Source of the DNA: Mermis nigrescens
Taxonomy: Eukaryota > Nematoda > Enoplea > Mermithida > Mermithidae
DNA length: 64,000 bases
Assembly (NCBI GenBank): GCA_036768485.1
Contig: JAVLUZ010000704.1
Coordinates: forward strand, 248,001 to 312,000
Reading direction: 5' to 3'
The notes under the pieces: model-generated
What the model was told of the DNA's origin: nothing
The model's input: only the letters and a program-made list of their open reading frames with translations
The model's database searches: none
Translations under genes and position numbers: made by a program
In this document: positions 1 to 10,679 of the stretch, in pieces
How positions within the stretch are numbered: position 1 is the stretch's first letter
How the letters are laid out: every line of letters begins with the position of its first letter

Positions 1-367
1 ACAGATCCCCATTAATTAGTTTAATTTTATTAATTTAATTCAGCCAATTGAATTAAATTTTTGGATGTTTTTTGCTTGCAATTTTTTCGAACTCTTGCCT
101 CATCCTGACCTGTTTTTGCATTTGAAAAAAATATTTTTTCCTCCCGACGGTGCGGCTCGACTTTACGCGCTTATCTGGCCATAGTTATGATTCACGTTCT
201 AATCGTTTTCCCTAATTCTGTAAGTTTTCCAAATAAGCTCTGTTGTTAAATTGTGTTAGTTTACGACCTCGGTTTCGAAATAAAAAATTTTTGATGATAA
301 AAGTTTTGAGAAAAATCCGTTTTTGCTTTACTCTGCTTCTTTTCTGTCGACGTCGACTTTTTTCTAG

Positions 368-495
368 AAAAATGCTCTGATCAGCTGAAGGAAATATTCG
401 GCGACAATCTTGAGGCGCAACGCGTTGACGAGGTTCCCTTCGACCATATCTTCGATTCACCTCCGTGGACAATCCAGTCGCCTTTTGGACGTCGC
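368..495 (+). CDS. kleisin gene, possible upstream internal exon
   Basis: An open stretch with a strong pyrimidine-rich acceptor (TTTTTTCTAG) and a GTGAGA donor encodes about 42 residues beginning KCSDQLKEIFGDN and ending SPFGRR. A second acceptor at 384 would shorten it by 17 bases. Only one frame is open. It contains LEAQRVD, which resembles LEEQRLE in the next recognised exon; both include an ExxR core like the minimal separase site, but the preferred acidic or serine residue two places before the E is missing. The exon ends in phase 0 while the next recognised exon needs phase 2, so at least one exon between them is unseen, or this exon belongs to another gene. Assignment to the kleisin gene is inferred from strand and order only. 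Confidence 0.4.
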
Positions 496-533
496 GTGAG
501 AACTTTAAATTTCTATAGTCTATTTCACGAAAA

Positions 534-571
534 CTTGTATGCACGTGCATGAAACCTTGTATGCACGTGCA
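534..571. repeat. short direct repeat with ATGCACGTGCAT palindrome
   Basis: CTTGTATGCACGTGCAT occurs twice, 21 bases apart, each copy holding a perfect 12-base palindrome. It lies just downstream of the first exon donor. No known element was recognised; it may be a transposon end or a duplicated protein-binding site. Confidence 0.6.
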
Positions 572-639
572 TTCAATTTTTTAAATTGAGTTATTGACTA
601 AAAAATGGATTTTAACTGAAGCAACGACCATGATATGGA

Positions 640-1190
640 CAAACAATAAAAATAGGTTATGTAAAGCTTAATTGCCCAACATTTTTTTGTTTGGTTTACT
701 GTAAGTTTCTTAGGGTTTAGAATTTGGACCAGATACAGAGAAATTCACTAAGCAAATTGTATCTGGTGATGAAGTACGGGTTTACTGATGAAGCCCAAAA
801 ACCAAACATCAGTCAATTCAGCGATTAAAGGGTTGCACAACACTATCTTCAAAGACCAAGACCTCCAAATCAGCCAGAAACGTGATGTTGCAACTTTTCT
901 TAGGATTCTTAGTCATCTATTGATTGACTTTACACCAAATAATGTACGAATAAGTGCCAAGTATTACTGGATAATCTTGAAGAAGTTGCAAAAATTAATC
1001 AAGAAAAATGGAAGGGGGTGATGTCCTGAGGAGTGCTGATTTTGCACGATAATGCGCCAACTCACAAAGCACGGCTTTCTCAAGAAACTATGGTTGATTG
1101 CAGGTTCTACTGTTTGGATCATTCGCCCTAATCTCCTGATTTTGTATCATTAGACATCCTGCCTTCCGAAAATTTAGGTCTTGTTTTAAG
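640..1190 (+). pseudogene. mariner-type transposase remnant
   Basis: Degenerate frames give pieces of a mariner (IS630-Tc1) transposase in the right order: KQIVSGDEVRVY with stop codons after it (the first catalytic Asp is in SGDE), then LLIDFTPNN and AKYYWIILKKLQ, then LHDNAPTHKARLSQET (second catalytic Asp in HDNA) and DHSPxSPDF. In-frame stops and frame jumps show it is dead. The C-terminal part is displaced by a 741-bp MITE inserted at 1218, and coding-like remains seem to resume after 1967. Terminal repeats were not identified. Confidence 0.72.
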
Positions 1191-1217
1191 GAAAGCGGGT
1201 TTTTGTATGATAATAAG

Positions 1218-1958
1218 CACTGTTTTTTTGTACGAGCCTCCTTGTTTATGTACAAAGATCTCGGGAAAGGTCTTTGTACGAGCGTAAATTTTTTTGTACA
1301 TATAAAGTATAGATATGCAATTGAATGTACACATTTTTACATACTGCTAGATTGTTATCCGTGACCCGCACGCTTCACAAAAGGTGTAACTTTGTTCTAA
1401 ATTCAGCTGGCTATATTAGTTCGGCCCGAAACGCCAAAATTTTCATGAGTCTTAGGTTGAAATTACACATAAAATTCGACTCAGCAAGTTAAAATGACTT
1501 GTGTTACACAATTATAAATAATAAGCGGTTGCAATGTGCTGACTGAATTTCATAACAGACACCAATTTGCTTATGAATTTGATGCAACGCAAAGATAAAA
1601 GAGTCAATTTATTCTTCAAACGGCAGAAAACAGTCTAAAGTTGTTTAATAGTTCTTTTTTCTGCATAAAATCTTAATAAAACAGTGGAAATAGATGTAAA
1701 AGATGCTTCAATCGGTACAAAGATGCTTACAGATAGATTTTGGATTTTAAGTGCCTGCACTTGGAGCTAAATAGAATGTAATTATGATACTCGGCGCGAA
1801 GCGCCGAAAATTTTTAGAAATTTTGCTAAAAAATACTCCAGAAAACGTTTAAATTACTATTACTTTGCCCCAAAAAGTCTTTGTACATTTTACAAAGATG
1901 GCTCGAAAATCTTTGTACGAGCCTCAAAATCTTTGTCTCGCACAAAAAAAAAACAGTG
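1218..1958 (+). mobile_element. CAGTG-family MITE, long form (A1)
   Basis: Ends are CACTGTTTTTTTGTACG and the complement of AAAAAAACAGTG. The 8-bp duplication ATAATAAG flanks it exactly (1210-1217 and 1959-1966), as expected for hAT-type transposition. It contains many copies of the TTTGTACA motif and palindromes resembling GGCGCGAAGCGCC at about 1430 and 1793. It has no transposase. It is inserted in the mariner relic. Confidence 0.85.
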
Positions 1959-2288
1959 ATAATAAGGTGAAATCTAAGGTTGAACCATGGTAAGTTAAAT
2001 CTTTAGGCAAGACAGCATATAAAAGTGCCACGAATGTTGGCTTGAGTGTCTGAGCGTGTCTGATGATTTTGTTGAAAAATAGAGTATTGGCATAGCCATA
2101 GTGTTATTTATTGATCAACCCTCGTATATATAATGGAAATATACTCGTATTATCTATCCATTTTGATCTGGTGCATGGCTAACGAGTCGCGAACAGATTT
2201 GCGCGTGGGGTCTTGACCATCATACAAATTCTGCTGAGAATTTCTGAATTAGGGTGGTTCGACCCAACGCGCAGTATGGTCTTCAGAC

Positions 2289-2571
2289 GCGCATGGAGGT
2301 TTGGGGTACTGGACTCAAAATAAGAATGGACAATTTTTGGGAAAAAGGCATGATGATGACCAAAAATGAATGAAAATGAAAAATTTTCCTACTAAAGTGC
2401 TTTAAATTTAGCAGCAACTGTTCGTTGGCATTGTATGTAGTTTTACTCAGTCTTGCATACATATACTTCGCTTTCACGTAATTTGTACACCACATCAGTT
2501 TTTGACCTATTTACTGGCTTAAAAAAGCTCACTTGCTGACTCACCTGATCCACTATGCTGTGCATCTATGG
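2289..2571 (+). repeat. N-family interspersed repeat (copy 1)
   Basis: This ~260-bp repeat has termini related to CACGTGCATG and CATGCTGTGCAT. Its interior has a run like CTTTAAATT-AGCA-GAAACTG and ends in a CTGACCC motif. Other copies lie near 6650, 7941, 23870, 26712, 42508, 56603 and 61541. Confidence 0.65.
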
Positions 2572-3030
2572 CCAAAGGCAAAATGGGAAAATTGTCGCGG
2601 AATAAAAGACGAAATTAGAGGCCAGTGATAAAAATAAAACAAATTAAAAGGTAACCTGCTCGTCTGTAAGACATAAATCACACAGAGATTTTGGGAATAC
2701 GATCAGAGAACTTTTAGTGAAACGACTTTAGGGCTTTGAGATGAGATTTTTCAGAAAGTTTAAAATTTTTTGGAAACTTTAGGGATTTTCGAAAAAATGT
2801 ATTTACATATTGTACATGTACATAATGTATGTACATATGTATGTACAGTCCATTTTTCTGATAAAAGATACATAACAAAAAATTTTTCAAAAACTACGAA
2901 ATAGTAGAATTATATCAAAATGTATGCAAATTTGGAGTTCCATTGCACAAACACACCAAAATTTAAGAGCCGTATAAGCCGTCAGATCTCAAATTTTTAA
3001 TAACTAAAAAATTTTGTTGATTTCTATTAC

Positions 3031-3348
3031 ACATGCACTGTAAGGGGGTGTGGGGGTCCCTTCTTCCCTGAAGGGTCAGCCGGACAGGTGCTGCCAGGCG
3101 ATTTTTACGTTTTTTGCATCATTTTTGAGGTTAAAAGCAGTTACATTCTTTATTTTTAAAAGTGATATGATGCAGTCAAAATGGACTAAAAATGCTTTTA
3201 AAATGCGACATTATCACGAGAGAACTTTTTATTGGCTATTTTGACCATGTTGATAATTTAAACAGCAAAAACATCGTGAACAATAAATGTACTGCCTTGG
3301 ATTTTAGGGATTTCCTCCCCTTGCCGACGCTGACCATGAACACCTATG
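3031..3348 (+). repeat. M-family interspersed repeat (copy 1)
   Basis: It starts near ACATGCACTGTAAGGGGG and ends near CACCTATG. The interior holds GGGTCAGCCGGACAGGTGCTG-like sequence, then GTGATATAATGCAGTCAAAATGG-like sequence. It is shared with copies at 30252, 40583, 42920 and 54881. The open frames inside are shadows, not genes. Confidence 0.65.
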
Positions 3349-4029
3349 ATTTCTATTATGCCCGAGGTCAGTGCGTACATACACATATGTACATTGGTTT
3401 TATATCTAATACAGGTCATCAATAATTAAATACACTATTGGCTACTTATTGACAGAACTCATGTACCCATCTCCTCTTAATGCACGTTTTTTTGTTAAAT
3501 TTGGAAACGCTGAGAAAGCACTTCCGATTTTCTTTCATAAATGGACAAAAGTTCCAATCATTTCTTCAGCTGAAATTTTTCATAATAGTAGAAATTTTTT
3601 TGTTCCTGAAAAGACCGGCACTTCCGGAGTTTAGGTGGTACGGTAATTTTTTTCCGAAATAGGAATCTTTTCTCTCAATTATGGTTGAACTGAGGTCGCT
3701 GATCACGAATATACTATTAGTGTTGCACCCATATTAATATTCCTTCCTTTAAAATGCGTGAAAGGTAACGTTACTCAAGAAAGAATAAAGTGCTGAATTA
3801 TTGGTCATAAAGTTTAAGCACCTCCTCTTTTAACAGGACTGCACCCAAATTAATATTTCTTTTGTGAATGTGTAATTCGCTTTTGTGAACATGTAATGCG
3901 TGTGAATGTGTATTGCGCTGTTTTTCTGTAACACGGTTTACACATTACAATATATTTACATCGCTGTTGTTTTGTTTGCGTCTGGTTGCATTTGTTGTCC
4001 TAAAATGGCAAATATAATTTGAGCCTTTC

Positions 4030-5085
4030 CGGATCTTTCCGAATTTCAACTCAAAAATCTATTCTTGGCCACAGCAACAGTTCATGAAGCCATCCAGTGG
4101 GGACGTGATCATGGTCTTTGAAAACGTGCAGTGGTTTGCAAGAATGGTAATTGCGTGGGACGCAATGACATGCGATTGGAAAATAGACCAGGGATAGATG
4201 GTTCCATTTGGCGTTGTTCAGCCGGTCGTGCTTGCTGAAAAACGTGTTCTGTTTGAAAAGATTCGTTTTTAGTGCTAGTCATCTGGCAATTTCTGATATT
4301 CTTATTTTGGCTTATTGTTGGTCATACGAAATTGATAAACATTCATTTTTGATGCGTGAATTTGAATTAAGCGACAAAACAATTGTTGATTGGAAACAAT
4401 TTTGTCGAGATATATGCCTTGAATATTGTGTTCAAAATCCCGTTCAGCTGGGAGGAGTAGGCCATACTGTAGAAAAAGATGAAAGCTGCTTTGTACGCTG
4501 AAAATACAATCGAGGTCACTTAGTGCGTGAACAATGGATATTTGGAGGTGACGATGTTGAAACTAAAGGAAGTTTTGTGGTTGTTGTTGACCGACGAGAT
4601 GCTCAAATTTTATTACCAATAATTCAGCAGTTTATTCTTCCTGGTACTTCCGTAATTTCTGATATGTGGGGGGCCTATAATGCCTTTAACAACCTAGGCT
4701 ACCAGCAGCGGCGGATTTAGGGGGGGGCGCCCCCATTGACCCAAAATAGTGTGCAAAATTAGGATTTTGAGCGATTTTTAGCGATTTTTGGGTTAAAACG
4801 GCTAATTTTTCCGCCCAAGTCAGGGTTCCGCTCCCTTAAGGAAAATCCTGGATCCGCCACTGGCTACCAGCACTTAACTGTCAATCAATCAATTAATTTT
4901 ATCGACCCTATTAAGCACGCTACTACGAATCACGTGGAATCAGTATGGCAAAAAGCAAAGGAAAAAACAAGCGACGTTTTGGCACACACCGTGCAATGCT
5001 TACAAACTATTTGGCAGAATTTCTCTGGCTACAGCGTTTTGGTCTTAATCCGTTTCACCATTTTATCGTGCACGTCCGATTAGTT
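4030..5085 (+). pseudogene. Merlin transposase (DDE, IS1595/ISXO2 family), broken
   Basis: Pieces in order match the ISXO2-like transposase. They are LAYCWSYEIDKHSFLM and KTIVDWKQFCRDIC, then NPVQLGGVGHTVEKDESCF (first catalytic Asp in DES), KYNRGHLVREQWIFGG, LLPIIQQFILPGTSVISD (second Asp in SDMWGAY), and after the inserted MITE HLTVNQSINFIDP and NHVESVWQKAKEK (catalytic Glu in HVES). In-frame stops at about 4120 and 4498, frameshifts in the N-terminal zinc-binding part and a 165-bp insertion destroy it. The three catalytic residues are still visible, so decay is moderate. Confidence 0.88.
4706..4862 (+). mobile_element. hAT MITE with CAGTGGCGGATCC ends (C1)
   Basis: The 157-bp element starts CAGCGGCGGATTTAGG and ends CCTGGATCCGCCACTG, an imperfect inverted repeat of the CAGTGGCGGATCCAGG type. 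It is flanked by an exact 8-bp duplication GCTACCAG (4698-4705, 4863-4870). It interrupts the Merlin transposase within codons of its LGYQ-HLTV stretch, so it is younger than the Merlin insertion. A related copy lies at 34562. Confidence 0.92.
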
Positions 5086-5503
5086 TAACCCGGAGCTGCT
5101 ATTGACGATTAGCATCATGGACAATTTTTACTTTCTTCAATTTTTGCACTTTGAAGGACTTATCCGTTCAATCTCGTTTATAAAGTTGCACAAAAGCTGT
5201 GCACTACTGTGTATGCAATACGAGTAACATTACATTCCACGCATATTAAGTAAGAAATATTAATATGGGTGCAAAACTAACAGCATATCCGTGATCAGCG
5301 CCCTCGGCTTAACCATAATCGATAAAAAATTCTTATGTCGAAAAAAATTTCCGTACCACCTAAACTCCAGAAGTGCCAAAAGACCTTGGTTATAGAATCA
5401 AATGGAAGGTTGTTGAAATTCCACGACCTCAACTGATGTCGGGTTGATTCTATTTCCATAATTAAAACGAAATGTATACCAAAGATAAACTTAATCAAAA
5501 TGT

Positions 5504-5576
5504 GATTCCGTGGTGTAGTGGTTATCACACCTGTCTAACACACAGGAGGTCCCAAGTTCGATCCTTGGCGAAATCA
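5504..5576 (+). tRNA. tRNA-Val (AAC)
   Basis: The 73 bases fold as a full cloverleaf. The acceptor stem is GATTCCG/CGAAATC with one C-A mismatch at the fifth pair. A D arm with GTGGTTA follows. The anticodon stem is CCTGT/ACAGG with loop CTAACAC (anticodon AAC), and the T arm is CCAAG-TTCGATC-CTTGG. The internal promoter boxes are intact. It lies in a kleisin intron, between the right end of the Merlin transposon and a small CAGTG-type MITE inserted 68 bases downstream. The mismatch may mean weak function or recent decay. Confidence 0.88.
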
Positions 5577-5644
5577 TTCTTTTTTCGATTGACACATTTT
5601 TCAAATTTAGAACTCCATTACGAGATATCATTTGGTGTTGCCAG

Positions 5645-5799
5645 CACTGTTTTTTTGTACAGAAAACTTGGATTTTTTTGTACAATCGAAAATCGGCCGA
5701 AAACTGCCGATAATTTGTGTACAAAGATGTACAAAGATCGCTCCAAAATCTTTGTACGAGCCTCAAAATCTTTGTCCCGTACAAAAATAAAAAACAGTG
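5645..5799 (+). mobile_element. CAGTG-family MITE, short form (A2)
   Basis: The 155-bp element has CACTGTTTTTTTGTAC at the left and AAAAAACAGTG at the right. A perfect 8-bp duplication GTTGCCAG flanks it (5637-5644, 5800-5807). It is mostly two ends of the long form joined together, a deletion derivative. It sits 68 bases downstream of the tRNA-Val gene. Confidence 0.9.
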
Positions 5800-5889
5800 G
5801 TTGCCAGCGTCTTGTGCTAGTTTTCCTGATTTTTAGTAGTTGCTAAAATATTAGTGAGATTAAAAGTCGTTCTTTTTTAAATTTCATAG

Positions 5890-6074
5890 GACATGGAAAT
5901 CTATCCAACTAGAACCTATTCTGGAACAACCACTTGTTGCCGATGAGATACTCGAGCAACGTAGTCAGTCGAGCAGATTAGAAGAGCAACGTCTTGAAGG
6001 CCATAGCAGTAATCATAGGAATTTATTAAGCGAGACATCGCTGGATATTGCACATTTCGAATTTTTAACTCAGC
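5890..6074 (+). CDS. kleisin gene, internal exon
   Basis: The exon runs from a CATAG acceptor to a weak GTTTGT donor. Only one frame stays open, giving an acidic, Gln/Ser-rich linker with EPILEQPLVADEILEQ and ending LDIAHFEFLTQ. It ends in phase 1 and joins cleanly to the exon at 6477. The low complexity and acidity fit the poorly conserved middle of kleisins, between the N-terminal SMC3-binding and C-terminal SMC1-binding domains. The motif EEQR could be a separase-type ExxR site, but this is weak. The 1.8-kb Merlin transposon and a tRNA-Val gene lie in the intron just upstream. Confidence 0.6.
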
Positions 6075-6476
6075 GTTTGTATAATTATTTCCCTTATTGA
6101 TAATTTTGGCTTGCAGCTTTCGTCATTTCCTATCTCCAAATTGAAATTATTTAAAAATATGTGAACGGTAGTAAAATATGGACTTTTCCAGATCAGATAT
6201 ATATCATTTTATTGACCTTGTGTTTCATTGAAAGTATGCTAACATTGCTAAGCGATGCTTTCTTCCGGAATAGACGCTTCTCCTCGGCTCATTGCTTGGT
6301 TCGAACGAATATTTGCACTGATATATATATAACACATCGTTTTTGAAATCAGTTATTCGAAAAATTCTTTTTAAAATGTATACGTAAAATTTTTTATTTT
6401 TTTATATTTTCAAGAGTACTTTCTAAGTAAATTCAATGTAATTTGGAAAATTGCTAAAAGTATCTTACTTTGTCAG

Positions 6477-6569
6477 CTCCTCTGGAAGTGCAAGAGATTT
6501 CGGGCAGCAAAATTGACGATTTTACCAAAGTAACCACGGCTACCATGTTAGAGCCAGTTCTAGAAGACG
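6477..6569 (+). CDS. kleisin gene, internal exon
   Basis: A TGTCAG acceptor and a consensus GTATGT donor enclose 93 bases, phase 1 at both ends, so it reads through from the previous exon into the exon at 10297. It encodes an acidic linker (PPLEVQEISGSKIDDF, then TMLEPVLED). No domain is visible. It is assigned to the kleisin gene because all three flanking junctions keep frame. Confidence 0.65.
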
Positions 6570-6649
6570 GTATGTGATATGCTATACATTCGTATGAAAG
6601 CGTATTCATCTTTTAGTTATAATCGTTGTGTCCTCATAACCAGAAATCA

Positions 6650-6894
6650 AGTGGGGACCCATAGAATGGAAAAATGGGTATCTTTTTAGGAAAATAAGGC
6701 AAAATGAAGGCCATAAATGGATGAAAATCGAAAAATTTCTTCAAAAGGTGCTTTAAATTGACCAGAAACTGTGTAATAACGTAATTGACGCTATTTTAGC
6801 GACTCGTGGTTGATGTTATTTTGGCCCAAAAAAGCTGAATTTTCGACCCTCTAGACCTGCTGACCCCCAGATAGGCCATGCTGTGCATCCATGC
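6650..6894 (+). repeat. N-family interspersed repeat (copy 2)
   Basis: The same order of blocks as at 2289: a GGGGACCCATAGAATGG start, a middle TGCTTTAAATTGACCAGAAACTG, and an end CATGCTGTGCATC. It lies in the kleisin intron just after the exon at 6477. Confidence 0.65.
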
Positions 6895-7940
6895 CCATAA
6901 CCATTGGAGGGTTTCAGGTGATGTTGAGGTTTTCGCTCACCCGTCTGAAAATTTTTTCTGCTCCGTATAATTTAGCGATTTTGCTAAAAATTCGCAGAAA
7001 CTGTTTTAAGCGTTCTCAGCTATCTGCTTGCTCAAAAGTATCAACAAATTTTGGCACGTCCGTGCCATACATTCGTTTAATTGTATTTTGTTCAATTAAT
7101 TCATAGTTTTTTAAAAAATTTTCTACGTTTTTACGTTCTAGAAGATATAGATCGTCAGAAACTTAAAAATGGATTTTTGTTGACTCGCATCTAATCCACC
7201 GTTTTTGAGCCCAAGAAGGCATAGAAAAAATTTGCAGTTTCACTCATCCAGAATTCCAGTGCTGTCCGTGTCAACTCATAAATGGCCACAAAATAATAAC
7301 AAATGCGAAGAATTGCTGTGTAATGTTCTCCATTGGTTACAATATAGGTAATATAAGCCTCGTTAAGCATATTAAAATCGAGAAAATAAAGATATTGCTT
7401 TTAATATTTTTCGATATGAATCTAGAGAATTTGACAAAAACGCCGAATATTACAGCAAAATACAAGAAATCATGAAACAAGTAAAACAGTATCAACAATT
7501 TTATACACATGCGAAAAAGCTTTGGTTATAGAATCCTTTCACGATTTTCAGAATAATTGCAATGCAATCTTGCACCAATCAGCTATTTTTATTTAACTAT
7601 GTATTTGTATAGATACTACTGGTAATTTAGTCAAATCGTGCATTCTTTTCATTTACGAAATCATTTTATCTGAATATTAAATATTGATTGTACAAACTTT
7701 ATTTATTGTTCTATGACGCAAAGCTGTACTTTTCATCGTAGCGTACAGCTGACCGTACTTAACGCCTCATTTCCCACGTGTATTTATACATGAATTTTTC
7801 ATTAGCATACATATGTTTAGAAAAGTGCAAACAGAAAAAATAGCAATGATAACTCGATAAAAATATACTTTTTCGCCCTATAATTGCTCTTCAAAAAACG
7901 TTCATTGTTTTGCGATTCGTCTAATACATCAGTTGTTACG

Positions 7941-8210
7941 GCCAGACGTCGTGGGGGGTTGGGAGGTCTAGTCCTCCTAGAATGGAAAATTTTGTGGTGA
8001 AAATGAGAGGAGGCCAAGAATGGATGAAAATTGAACATTCTCTCCAAAAATGTTTTAAATTGACCAGAAACTGTTTAATGACGTAGTTTCAACGCTATTT
8101 TAGCGCTTATATTAGTTTTTGAGGTCATTTGGGCTCGAAAAAGCTCAGTTTATGATATGATCCCCTTCTGAGACCGGCTGACCCCCAGATCGGCTATGCT
8201 GTGCATCTAA
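7941..8210 (+). repeat. N-family interspersed repeat (copy 3)
   Basis: The end is GGCTATGCTGTGCATC and the middle is TGTTTTAAATTGACCAGAAACTG. It matches the copies at 6650 and 42508 in order and orientation. Confidence 0.65.
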
Positions 8211-9138
8211 GGTTACGATCACAGATGCACCGCAGAACGGGTCTGACGGGTCAGCCAGAGAGCTTTTTTTGATCTATAATGGTCCCAAAAACTTATTTAA
8301 ATACTAAATTAGCCTAAAATATGTTAATCCACCATAGTTTCTAATTATTTCCAAGCTTTTTTTGCAAAAAATTTTTGATTTCAATCAGTTTTTAACTTCA
8401 TTTTTACTCTCCTTAAAATTTTCATTTTTTTCAAATTTTTACCCACTTGCATGTCTGGTTAAAATCAAAACATCCTGTACCATTTTTTATTAGGCACGTA
8501 TGCAGCTAAGGGGGCTTGGAGTGGGACCAGTCCCCAAAAATTTTGGGAGTGCGAATATTTTTCATGAGGGTCAGCGCATTTGAAGGGCCTCCAGAATAGG
8601 TTTTGGTACACTCCATGAAATAAAAAAAGGTGAAAAGTTTGAGGCGCTTAACGCCTGATTTGTCATTTAAGTATAAATTTTGACTTCCCAACAGACCATG
8701 AGTGAGACAATATTAATATGCGGAAATTTTATGGTTTTTTTGAACAGAAATATTTATTTTCTGCATTACAACACGTATTGAGTGTAAAATGTTCAAAAAT
8801 ATTCTTATCAATACCGAGTTTAGATCGAATTTCGATAAATCATTTTTAAGGACCTACACGACGTAATGACAGTGAAAACTTTTTGAAATTTTTCACATTT
8901 TTGGTCCAGCATATAGATCTAACTAAGAAACGCTCAAAAACCATCATTTTGGTTACCTCCGAGCATGCATATAGTTGTGGAAATATCCGACTAGAAAATT
9001 GTCATCTTAAATTTTGAAGGCCAGCTACATGCTTGTTTTTCATCGGACCATTCTGTGTGTGTGTTCCTATGGATTCATTATACATACATACAGGGTCGTA
9101 TCCAGGATCCGAGGATCCGGCCGAGTAGAGAGGGCTGA

Positions 9139-9411
9139 CCACACCTGGGCGTGGGGGTTGGGGGTATGCCATGCACCCTCGAGAAACCAAAATACCCCCC
9201 CCCCCAGAAATCAAAATACCACCCCAGAATTCAATTTTTGAAAATTTTTTTCGTTTTTTTCGCAATTTTTTGATGCCAATGGATAGTGCTTATGGGAAAC
9301 GTCGAAAAATGTTGTTTTTTCGCCATACCACCATTCTTAAGGCAATTTTTTTGACCTTCGAAAAATCTTGCACACCCCCCCCCTGAGAATTTTCTTGCTG
9401 CCCATGTATGG
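9139..9411 (-). repeat. O-family interspersed repeat (copy 1)
   Basis: One end is CCACACCTGGGCGTGGGGG and the other is the complement of CCATACATGGGCAGC. G-rich or C-rich tracts lie just inside both ends. The core includes a block ATTTTTTGATGCCAATGGAT and a block GTTTTTTCGCCATACCACC. About ten copies occur in the window. Confidence 0.7.
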
Positions 9412-9622
9412 GGCTGACCCAAGCTTTATTGGCCAATATGTCGGATTCTTCATAGGGATAGCTGGTGAAAACTGCATTTTTTTACGTTTTTCAGCATGAT
9501 CTATCCATTAGTTAAGCTCATAAAATTCTACATTTTTTAAAAACTCTCCTCTCTAACTAGGCTTTGAAAAGTGTCAGTTTTTTGATCACGCTTGAGGCAA
9601 AACTATAGAACATATTCCACAT

Positions 9623-10044
9623 CAGTGTTTTTTTGTACAAGGTCCGTTTGTACATGTACAAAGATGGTCCCCAAAAGCCTGTGCACATTTTGTTACACAC
9701 AAATTTTTGGGTACTTAAATATGGTACAGTAGCGATTTTAGCGTTGTAAAAACAGAGTTGTTCGACTTTTTGTAGTGTATTTTAGCTAATTTCTGGGTCT
9801 CTAAAGGCAAAAATCAGTAAGTATCGTCTTAAAACGGCGCGAAGCGCCGAAAAATTTGACATTTTTCCTTTTGAAATGCGATTTCTGCCATTATAAAGAT
9901 ATATAGAACACACAAATTTTTTTGCGAATTTTAGACATTTTGCAATTTTTGTCTTCCCAAAACTCTTCTTGCATGTACAAAGACGGTCCCGAAAAGTCTT
10001 TGTACATCGGGAAAAATCTTTGCCGAATACAAAAAAAAACACTG
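9623..10044 (+). mobile_element. CAGTG-family MITE (A3), second palindrome missing
   Basis: Ends are CAGTGTTTTTTTGTACAAGG and ACAAAAAAAAACACTG. The flanks TTCCACAT and GTCTACAT agree at six of eight bases, a decayed target duplication. The interior has TTTGTACATGTACAAAG-like palindromes and one GGCGCGAAGCGCC palindrome at 9836. Compared with the copy at 52800, the region around 9916 lacks a segment of about 30 bases that there holds a second palindrome. Confidence 0.82.
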
Positions 10045-10296
10045 GTCTACATACGGCGCGAAACGCCGAAAATTCGACGGTTTTCGGGCAAACAGGCGCA
10101 ATCCTTCCGTGCATTGTTTTAACTGCCAAAATTTTTTTCGATGGCCATGGGGGACGGCCGTACTCTCCCATCCATATTTAAATACGGCCCTGCATACATG
10201 CATAAATATGTATCATTATGCAAATCATTAAGTAATTATTAAATAATTTAAGTGTTAATTGTAAATTGTATGTTTTTTCTTTGATTTTAATTAAAG

Positions 10297-10450
10297 TACC
10301 CGAGTCACAGCCAATGAAGCAACCGAGAGCCAAAAAAAGTCGCACGTTGCCGGAAGAAGAGCAACGTTTGGATGAGTGCTTCGCCATAGTGCCCGACCTT
10401 CCTTATCCACAGCCGAAGACGTTCGCTTTGGAATCGCATCAATTATTGGA
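10297..10450 (+). CDS. kleisin gene, exon before the winged helix
   Basis: The exon runs from a TTAAAG acceptor (phase 1) to a GTAAAT donor (phase 2). It encodes a basic patch (KQPRAKKSRTL, a plausible nuclear localisation signal), then EEEQRLDECFAIVPDL, then a segment ending ALESHQLLE. That last part continues in frame into the winged-helix exon and corresponds to the start of the conserved kleisin C-terminal region (the QQMLHGLQ-like helix of RAD21). It is preceded by an intron full of MITE copies. Confidence 0.8.
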
Positions 10451-10679
10451 GTAAATATTAAATAAAATAAAAATATTAATAAATGTACGCAAATGTGAAT
10501 ATAAAATACATTTTAAAATTTTAAAAATATTCACAAAAATTTTTTTGCAAATATATGTATAGAAGTGTAAATTGACAATACGTTTATCGAGAATGGTAGA
10601 AAGTCAGACTCGTTGTAAAATTTTGAAAATTTTGGAAGCTGTTAAAAAATCAATGGTCAGGAACAAACATCAACATCGC

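Larger units (their letters stand above)
3617..5377 (+). mobile_element. Merlin (IS1595/ISXO2-type) DNA transposon, inactive
   Basis: The element begins GGCACTTCCGGAGTTTAGG and ends with its inverted, near-identical counterpart (CTCCAGAAGTGCC). The inverted arms extend about 125 bases on each side (3617-3745 and 5250-5377) and include GCACCCATATTAATATT and its complement. A perfect 8-bp duplication AAAAGACC flanks it (3609-3616, 5378-5385), typical of Merlin. It carries a dead transposase and a nested hAT MITE; without that insertion it would be about 1.6 kb. It lies in a kleisin intron. Confidence 0.92.
6570..10296 (+). other. kleisin intron, repeat-filled
   Basis: The intron joins two phase-1 exons and needs no further exon. 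Besides the listed repeats it holds AT-rich sequence without recognisable content (6900-7900) and a degenerate repeat near 8486-8700 that starts GGCACGTATGCAGC and resembles the P-type MITE at 27852. No gene is supported here. Confidence 0.6.

Noticed and set aside
385..495. Shorter version of the first exon starting at the TCAG acceptor (384)
   Set aside because: The acceptor at 367 has the stronger pyrimidine tract and keeps the frame open, so it was preferred; transcripts could reverse this.
5472..5846. 124-codon frame over 5472-5846 and antisense 97-codon frame
   Set aside because: The interval is a tRNA-Val gene plus a MITE; the frames are chance openings.
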